NCBI GenBank assembly: GCA_010692635.1
Contig: JAAHGL010000012.1
Coordinates: 1 to 49,683 of the forward strand
DNA length: 49,683 nt
DNA from: Symploca sp. SIO2C1
Lineage (GTDB): Bacteria > Cyanobacteriota > Cyanobacteriia > Cyanobacteriales > Coleofasciculaceae
Reading direction: 5' to 3'
Shown: piece by piece, positions 45,408 through 49,683 of the stretch
Position numbering within the stretch: position 1 is the stretch's first letter
Layout: each line of letters opens with the position of its first letter
Notes under the pieces: generated by a model
The model's input: the letters and a program-made list of their open reading frames with translations, nothing else
Told to the model about the DNA's origin: nothing
The model's database searches: none
Program-made: the position numbers and the translations under genes

Positions 45408-45785
45408 AACAAATTATGCCTGTGTAATTCAATTATGAGTATTCAAGAGTGACTTGAGTTATTTTGCAATATTTATTTGACTATGTTTGCAATACTTTTC
45501 TTTTACTCAAGTCAATATCAAGATTATTATTCAAATTTATACTTTTTTTAACAAAAAAATGGACTGCTTATAGAGTAAGGATTCTATCGATCTCAAACTG
45601 GTGTGTTATTTCCTTCCCGTTGCACTAGGGTAATACCAAATCCGGCATAGATACCCCCTTTATGCACTACCCTGTAGAAAAGTTGCAGGCAAAATCTCTA
45701 CAGGTTTTTCGGGGTTTGCTCTTAGCTAGAGAGAGGTTTTTATGTTGTAATCGGATGAAAGTAAGTTAACTCTCAGAGAAATCTC
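45408..45785. other. AT-rich intergenic region
   Basis: No gene or repeat family of size seen. A TAATACCAAATCC motif (about 45632) recurs at about 39722 and (inverted) near 4692. A CTACAGGGTAG..CCTGTAGAG-like short inverted pairing is near 45669-45703. Confidence 0.55.
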
Positions 45786-46250
45786 ATGGTCAACAAATGT
45801 TTCCTGGAGACTGATGGGTATCAAATTATATTTGAACTCAGCAGCATTAAGGATAGTCAAAAACTTGTTAATTTAGTCATTGAGTTGCGATTAGATCCTC
45901 AACTAGGAGAAATGTCAGTACGATCTGTTCCTTCTAGAATCGCACCCCAAAACTTGCAAGGATTGGTAAGTTACTTTGAGCAACATATTTTTGCTTTAAA
46001 GGCAGACTCCAATAATGAATCACCGGTTTTCCTAACCGAAGGTTTAGGTTTTCAGATGCAAGCCTTGGCAGGAGAATTTTATACGGAAGCTGAAGGCAAT
46101 TGTAATATTCGAGTCATGATTAATGTAGGTAAGCATAGCCAAGGATATGCCAGCACTTACATTGGTGGGGAATCAGTAGTTGAATTTTTCAAAATTCACA
46201 GTTTTACTTCAGAGATTCAAGCAGTGTTGAGAGAATTCCGGTGGAACTGA
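45786..46250 (+). CDS. Conserved hypothetical protein
   Basis: A 154-residue soluble protein starting MVNKCFLETDGYQIIFELSS. No signal or membrane segment. The alternating hydrophobic pattern suggests a mixed alpha/beta fold. I do not recognise the family. The sequence looks well constrained (for example GFQMQALAGEFYTEAEGN), so it is probably a real gene. The start ATG is chosen for lack of a better upstream start. Its stop is followed by about 100 bp before the convergent miaE stop. Confidence 0.75.
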   Translation: MVNKCFLETDGYQIIFELSSIKDSQKLVNLVIELRLDPQLGEMSVRSVPSRIAPQNLQGLVSYFEQHIFALKADSNNESPVFLTEGLGFQMQALAGEFYTEAEGNCNIRVMINVGKHSQGYASTYIGGESVVEFFKIHSFTSEIQAVLREFRWN

Positions 46251-46355
46251 TTGATAGACTTTCTGTGTCCATCTCTGTGTCTCCGCATCTGGGTGCCTAC
46301 CTCAACCTATAAATGGAAACTTGACAAGTACTAGGAGGAGAATCAGATAGCTAAA

Positions 46356-46973
46356 TTAGCTGTGAATTCTTGGTTCTGGATAAAGGGTGCTGAGGATCTC
46401 ACTTTCTCTAATGGCTAACTCTTCCAATCGCTCATTAACCACATCCCGGTCAAAATAAGTATCAGCCAATATCCAATAAACTCCATAGTGACGAGCTTCG
46501 GACGCCATTAAGCTACCATAAAATTTGGCTAACTCTGGCTGGGGACAGTGAGTGGCTAGTAATCCCAACCGTTCGTGAGAACGAGCCTCAATCAAACCAC
46601 AAACTAGTAAAGAATCTAACAGCCGCTCAGGCTCATTGCGGCGAATCTGAGCTTTCAAGCAGCCTCCATAGGGAGGCGACGAGAGAGGAGCTAGGGAAAT
46701 ACCACGATGTTCTAGCCACTGGTTAACCAACTCAAAATGTTCTAGTTCTTCCCGAGCGATGGCTGTCAGCTGACGCACCAATTTGGTGTTGGATGGGTAG
46801 CGAAACATTAAATTCATTGCCACCCCAGCTGCTTTTCGTTCACAATGGGAATGGTCAAGCAGAATAATATCAAGGTGAGAAAGTGCTTGCTCGACCCAAG
46901 CCCAGCTGGTGGGAGTCTTTAGGATATTAATGACAGATAAGGTAGAATAAGACACTATTTTGGGTGCAATCAA
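46356..46973 (-). CDS. miaE: tRNA-(ms2io6A)-hydroxylase-like protein (MiaE)
   Basis: A 205-residue diiron ferritin-like protein. Iron-ligand segments: HLDIILLDHSHCERKAAG (Glu), AREELEHFELV (E-x-x-H), GLIEARSHERLGLLA (E-x-x-x-H) and MASEARHYGVYW (E-x-x-H). This set is diagnostic of MiaE, which hydroxylates the isopentenyl group of ms2i6A at tRNA position 37. Relatives are common in cyanobacteria. The gene is monocistronic here; its promoter lies in the gap shared with the phosphatase. Confidence 0.9.
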   Translation of the reverse strand: MIAPKIVSYSTLSVINILKTPTSWAWVEQALSHLDIILLDHSHCERKAAGVAMNLMFRYPSNTKLVRQLTAIAREELEHFELVNQWLEHRGISLAPLSSPPYGGCLKAQIRRNEPERLLDSLLVCGLIEARSHERLGLLATHCPQPELAKFYGSLMASEARHYGVYWILADTYFDRDVVNERLEELAIRESEILSTLYPEPRIHS

Positions 46974-47280
46974 CTCGACTCCAGAACATTGAAAAAATCT
47001 TGAGATCCTCAGAGATACTCGTACTTTTCCATGATTGCAGCAATTAATGCCCGCAAACGAGGGAAACCCAATAATTATCTCAAAAATCTCTGAAATTAGG
47101 TTTTGGTAGTTGTATTAATTATTAATAGACATTTTCTATATCAGAGAAACTTGCTAACGAATAGAGGCATACTAGAAACAGTAGGTGTGGTTTATATACA
47201 AACAAACGCCACTTGAGCTAGCTAGATTCCAAGGGTGTTATCAGATATTTGGAGCAACTGGATTTGGATAAGAACTAAAC
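46974..47280. other. Divergent intergenic region between miaE and phosphatase
   Basis: About 307 bp holding promoters for two divergent genes. I see no RNA gene, MITE or tandem array. AGCTAGCTAG palindromic sequence occurs near 47217. Confidence 0.55.
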
Positions 47281-48030
47281 ATGACCCACCGTCGTATTGT
47301 TATTGGTGACGTACATGGCCACTACGACACCCTCATGACCTTATTAGAAGCGATCGCCCCTACCAGTGAAGATCGGGTTTATTTTCTTGGGGATTTAATT
47401 GATCGAGGACCTCGGAGTGCTCAGGTAGTAGACTTTGTTATGCAAAGCCCTTACCCTTGCCTGTTGGGTAACCATGAGCAAATGGTACTAGATATCCTAG
47501 GTCATGGAGAGATCTATGGTCCAGCACTGCAAGCTTGGCTCTCTAGTGGTGGTCATACTACTATCAACAGTTATGGTGAGGATGGTGTACGTCAAGAGCA
47601 TATTGAGTGGATGCGGACACTACCAATCTACATGGATTTGGGGGACACCTTCTTAGTACACGCTGGTGTTCATCCTCAGATTGCATTGGAGAAGCAAACC
47701 TCTGAGCAATTTTGTTGGATTCGCAATGAGTTTCATAGCATTGAGAAACCTTACTTTCCCGATAAGTTGATCATTACAGGTCATACTATTACCTTTACCC
47801 TACCGGGAGTAAATCCTGGGAAAATTGCTCAGGGACGTGGTTGGCTAGATATTGATACTGGTGCTTACCATCCTAAGAGTGGCTGGATGACTGGCTTAGA
47901 TATTACCAATTCTATGGTTTACCAAGTCAACAGCTATGAGTCTCTCGTGCGCCAATTACCCCTTGAAGAAGCAGTGGTAAAAGTAGAGCCTTCCAAGATC
48001 TCCCGTCGGCGTCCAATGCTATTTTCGTAA
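47281..48030 (+). CDS. Serine/threonine protein phosphatase (PPP-type metallophosphoesterase)
   Basis: A 249-residue phosphatase of the bacterial PrpA/lambda type. The metal signature is complete: GDVHGH (Asp10, His12), GDLIDRGP (Asp38), GNHE (Asn64, His65), then HAGVHP and GHT. It removes phosphate from protein Ser/Thr or Tyr residues, or possibly from dinucleotides; the Ap4A hydrolase branch is an alternative. No regulatory domain. The stop overlaps the convergent M48 protease gene by 12 bp, so the two 3' ends are antisense to each other. Confidence 0.93.
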   Translation: MTHRRIVIGDVHGHYDTLMTLLEAIAPTSEDRVYFLGDLIDRGPRSAQVVDFVMQSPYPCLLGNHEQMVLDILGHGEIYGPALQAWLSSGGHTTINSYGEDGVRQEHIEWMRTLPIYMDLGDTFLVHAGVHPQIALEKQTSEQFCWIRNEFHSIEKPYFPDKLIITGHTITFTLPGVNPGKIAQGRGWLDIDTGAYHPKSGWMTGLDITNSMVYQVNSYESLVRQLPLEEAVVKVEPSKISRRRPMLFS

Positions 48031-48876
48031 AAGAGGACGGATTTGGTTTTGGTAGGCAATCTCATCTAAGCCATCTCCCACATAGGCAGTGTTTGGGTTG
48101 ATAGCTTGCTCTAAGGCATTAATGCGTTGAGGTGTTGCTGGATGAGTACTTAAAAACTCTGGTACAGAGCCTCCACTTTTGAGGAGTTTTTCCATAAAGC
48201 TCACCATCCCATAGGGAGCATAGCCTGCTTGTGTTAAGTTTTCCAATCCTATTCGATCTGCCTCCAATTCATCTTTACGACTGTTGGGGCGTCGGAGAGC
48301 GAGTTCTACCCCCAGCTGAATTGCTACATTCCTATCTAAACCGGCAACTGCCGCTACCCCATTAGCGATTGCCATTTGCTTCATTTGATTGAGGGCATGA
48401 CGTCCGACAATATGAGCAATCTCATGAGCCATAACACTGGCTAACTCAGCTTCATTATCTGCTTCTTTAATTAAACCAGTATTAACGTAAACAAAGCCCC
48501 CCATCGTGGCAAAAGCATTAACACTGTCATTATCAACCACCTGAAATGTATAGGGAATCTCAGTTCTCTCGCTAACTTTTGCTAGTTGCTCACCAATTTG
48601 CTCGACATAGCGATTAATTTGCTCATTGCGATTGAGTCGGATCTCTCGCCTAACTAATTGCTGATTGATCTGTTTACCCAGCTGAACTTCTTGGTTATCG
48701 GAAATACTCGACAACTGGATAATCTGAATTCCACGTAGAAATATCTCAAATAAGGGAATGCCTTGGCTAACCTGAGGTGTTGCCACCACAAGACTGACTG
48801 CCATGAACACAGACAGTAAGGGATATACCAAAAGACGACGATAATGACGAGAAAGTGAGGAAAAAGGATTTAACAT
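48019..48876 (-). CDS. M48-family zinc metalloprotease with signal peptide
   Basis: A 285-residue exported protease. The N-terminal hydrophobic signal (about 15-40) is followed by the M48 domain. The catalytic zinc site is HEIAH (151-155), with the third ligand in ELEADRIG. The final region STHPATPQRINALEQ is the usual M48/BepA-type lid. The tetratricopeptide part of BepA is absent. It probably clears misfolded envelope proteins in the periplasm. The last 12 bp overlap the phosphatase gene's 3' end on the other strand. Confidence 0.93.
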   Translation of the reverse strand: MLNPFSSLSRHYRRLLVYPLLSVFMAVSLVVATPQVSQGIPLFEIFLRGIQIIQLSSISDNQEVQLGKQINQQLVRREIRLNRNEQINRYVEQIGEQLAKVSERTEIPYTFQVVDNDSVNAFATMGGFVYVNTGLIKEADNEAELASVMAHEIAHIVGRHALNQMKQMAIANGVAAVAGLDRNVAIQLGVELALRRPNSRKDELEADRIGLENLTQAGYAPYGMVSFMEKLLKSGGSVPEFLSTHPATPQRINALEQAINPNTAYVGDGLDEIAYQNQIRPLLRK

Positions 48877-49080
48877 AGCTGCTATGATTATAATACCTGT
48901 ATGCGATAAGTTCAGTACAGTTTGGTAGATAAGACCAATTACTTCTCTAAAGTGAAGGAGAGAAGAGGATTTTAACTAGTTAGTTATTTGTATCCGGATG
49001 AACTAAAAAAGTAGACGCTATTTTAGGCTTTTAAGTTGCCATAATCTGTTGTGCATTTAAATGATCAGTATTTAAAGAAA

Positions 49081-49481
49081 GGAGAGAGTCAGACATAAGC
49101 CGGGTTCTGTTCTCCTAGCTGTGCTGGCTAAGAGGGCAGTTATCTATCTGGGACTACTGTTACCAGACGCCTCTGGCGGTTCTTTTCAACGGAACTGGTA
49201 AAAGACCAACCGTAGTTCCTTCGACCTTGCTCCCAACCGGGGTTTACCGAGCCAGCACCTCTCGATGCTGCTGGTGCGCTCTTACCGCACCTTTGCACCC
49301 TTACCAATTTTGTCTTATTATCCTTTAGGGACAAATGACTAATTGGCGGTATCTTTCTGTGGCACTATCCTCACGGTCACCCGCACTGGGCGTTACCCAG
49401 CAAGTTTGGTCTTTCGGGAGCCCGGACTTTCCTCAGAGGAAGATTACACTTCCTCCGCAACTGCCTTCGCTTACTCTCTCC
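49081..49481 (-). ncRNA. rnpB: RNase P RNA
   Basis: The minus strand gives a complete type A RNase P RNA of about 401 nt. Helix P1 pairs GGAGAGAGT at the 5' end with ACTCTCTCC at the 3' end; the conserved GAGGAAAGTCCGGGCTCCC is at about 49417-49435. The downstream GCTCGGTAAACCCCGG and the 3' CAGAACCCGGCTTA core stretches are also in place. A variable hairpin (CCAATTTTGTC...GACAAATGACTAATTGG, about 49304-49346) contains sequence like the genome's intergenic repeats, as known for cyanobacterial P12. Confidence 0.97.
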
Positions 49482-49488
49482 TTTCTCT

Positions 49489-49516
49489 AGTCTAATCTTC
49501 GTTGGTCTTTATTCAA
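49489..49516 (-). promoter_or_regulatory. rnpB promoter
   Basis: On the minus strand TTGAAT (-35, 49511-49516) and TAGACT (-10, 49489-49494) are separated by 16 bp. Seven bases after the -10 comes the first G of the predicted 5' end (49481). A MITE begins 8 bp upstream of the -35. Confidence 0.7.
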
Positions 49517-49523
49517 CTATTTA

Positions 49524-49683
49524 GGGCTTGCTGCATAAGTGTGGAAGCTATGCCATACAAGAATTTCAAGCATTTTTCCCCTGAAAAAGTGCAAGGAAAT
49601 TGTATCGATGGGTTCAATTTCCTTGCACTTTCATGGGAAATCCCTGAGTAACCTTGGAGAATGGAAGTGCTCACCCACGAGGA
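49524..49683. mobile_element. GGGCTTGCTGAATAAGT-family MITE, cut by window end
   Basis: TA followed by GGGCTTGCTGCATAAGT at the left end. The interior has the strongest copy of the family hairpin, AAGTGCAAGGAAATTG and its complement around TATCGATGGGTT. The right end lies beyond the window. Confidence 0.8.

Overview
The window is a piece of a cyanobacterial chromosome. The evidence is a beta-carboxysome ccmLMN locus, psbZ, a GAF-GAF-PAS adenylate cyclase of the CyaB type, about thirty HIP1 octamers (GCGATCGC), many heptanucleotide tandem repeats of the STRR class and several families of small inverted-repeat elements. The repeat load suggests a large, repeat-rich, probably filamentous genome. 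Genus cannot be decided from this stretch.

Layout. 1-2.8 kb: end of ccmL, then ccmM and ccmN (carboxysome assembly). 2.8-5.5 kb: almost gene-free repeat graveyard with MITE-like elements, one small intact protein gene and the truncated remains of its overlapping partner. 5.5-8.4 kb: lemA, a DUF3137 membrane protein and a third membrane protein in one probable operon. 8.4-11.1 kb (minus): RNase D-like exonuclease, CAP-domain lipoprotein, trpB. 11.7-13 kb: PATAN-domain protein and a mazF toxin gene cut by a MITE. 13-17.4 kb (minus): methionine-gamma-lyase-like PLP enzyme, a ProA homologue without the expected catalytic Cys, a zinc-ribbon membrane protein, tRNA-Gly(GCC), ribH and psbZ. 17.9-20.7 kb: a large DHH-CBS-CBS-CCA nucleotidyltransferase fusion. 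20.9-27.1 kb: small hypothetical protein, methyltransferase-like protein, cyaB-like cyclase, recN. 27.4-31.4 kb: zinc-ribbon protein, double ABC ATPase, GNAT and xenobiotic-type acetyltransferases. 31.9-37.2 kb (minus): argJ, a three-copy hairpin repeat, gatB, FTR1 iron permease, ferritin-like protein. 37.4-39.6 kb: lipoprotein, NikL-like protein and CbiM (Ni/Co uptake). 39.8-43.7 kb: 2OG-Fe(II) oxygenase fragment, tandem zinc-ribbon/kinase protein, methyltransferase. 44.4-49.5 kb: phytol kinase-like protein, small conserved proteins, miaE, protein phosphatase, M48 protease and rnpB.

Most genes are housekeeping or short operons. Functional clusters are the carboxysome genes, the lemA operon, the adjacent iron pair (FTR1 plus ferritin-like) and the adjacent Ni/Co pair (NikL plus CbiM). 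The best targets for follow-up are the seven-copy GGGCTTGCTGAATAAGT MITE family (one copy truncates mazF, one supplies a stop codon, one abuts the rnpB promoter), the three-copy hairpin unit downstream of gatB, a candidate terminator-ended small RNA near 44.1 kb, the tandem kinase, the Cys-less ProA and the in-frame heptamer repeats in two proteins. No transposase, CRISPR array or phage module was seen.
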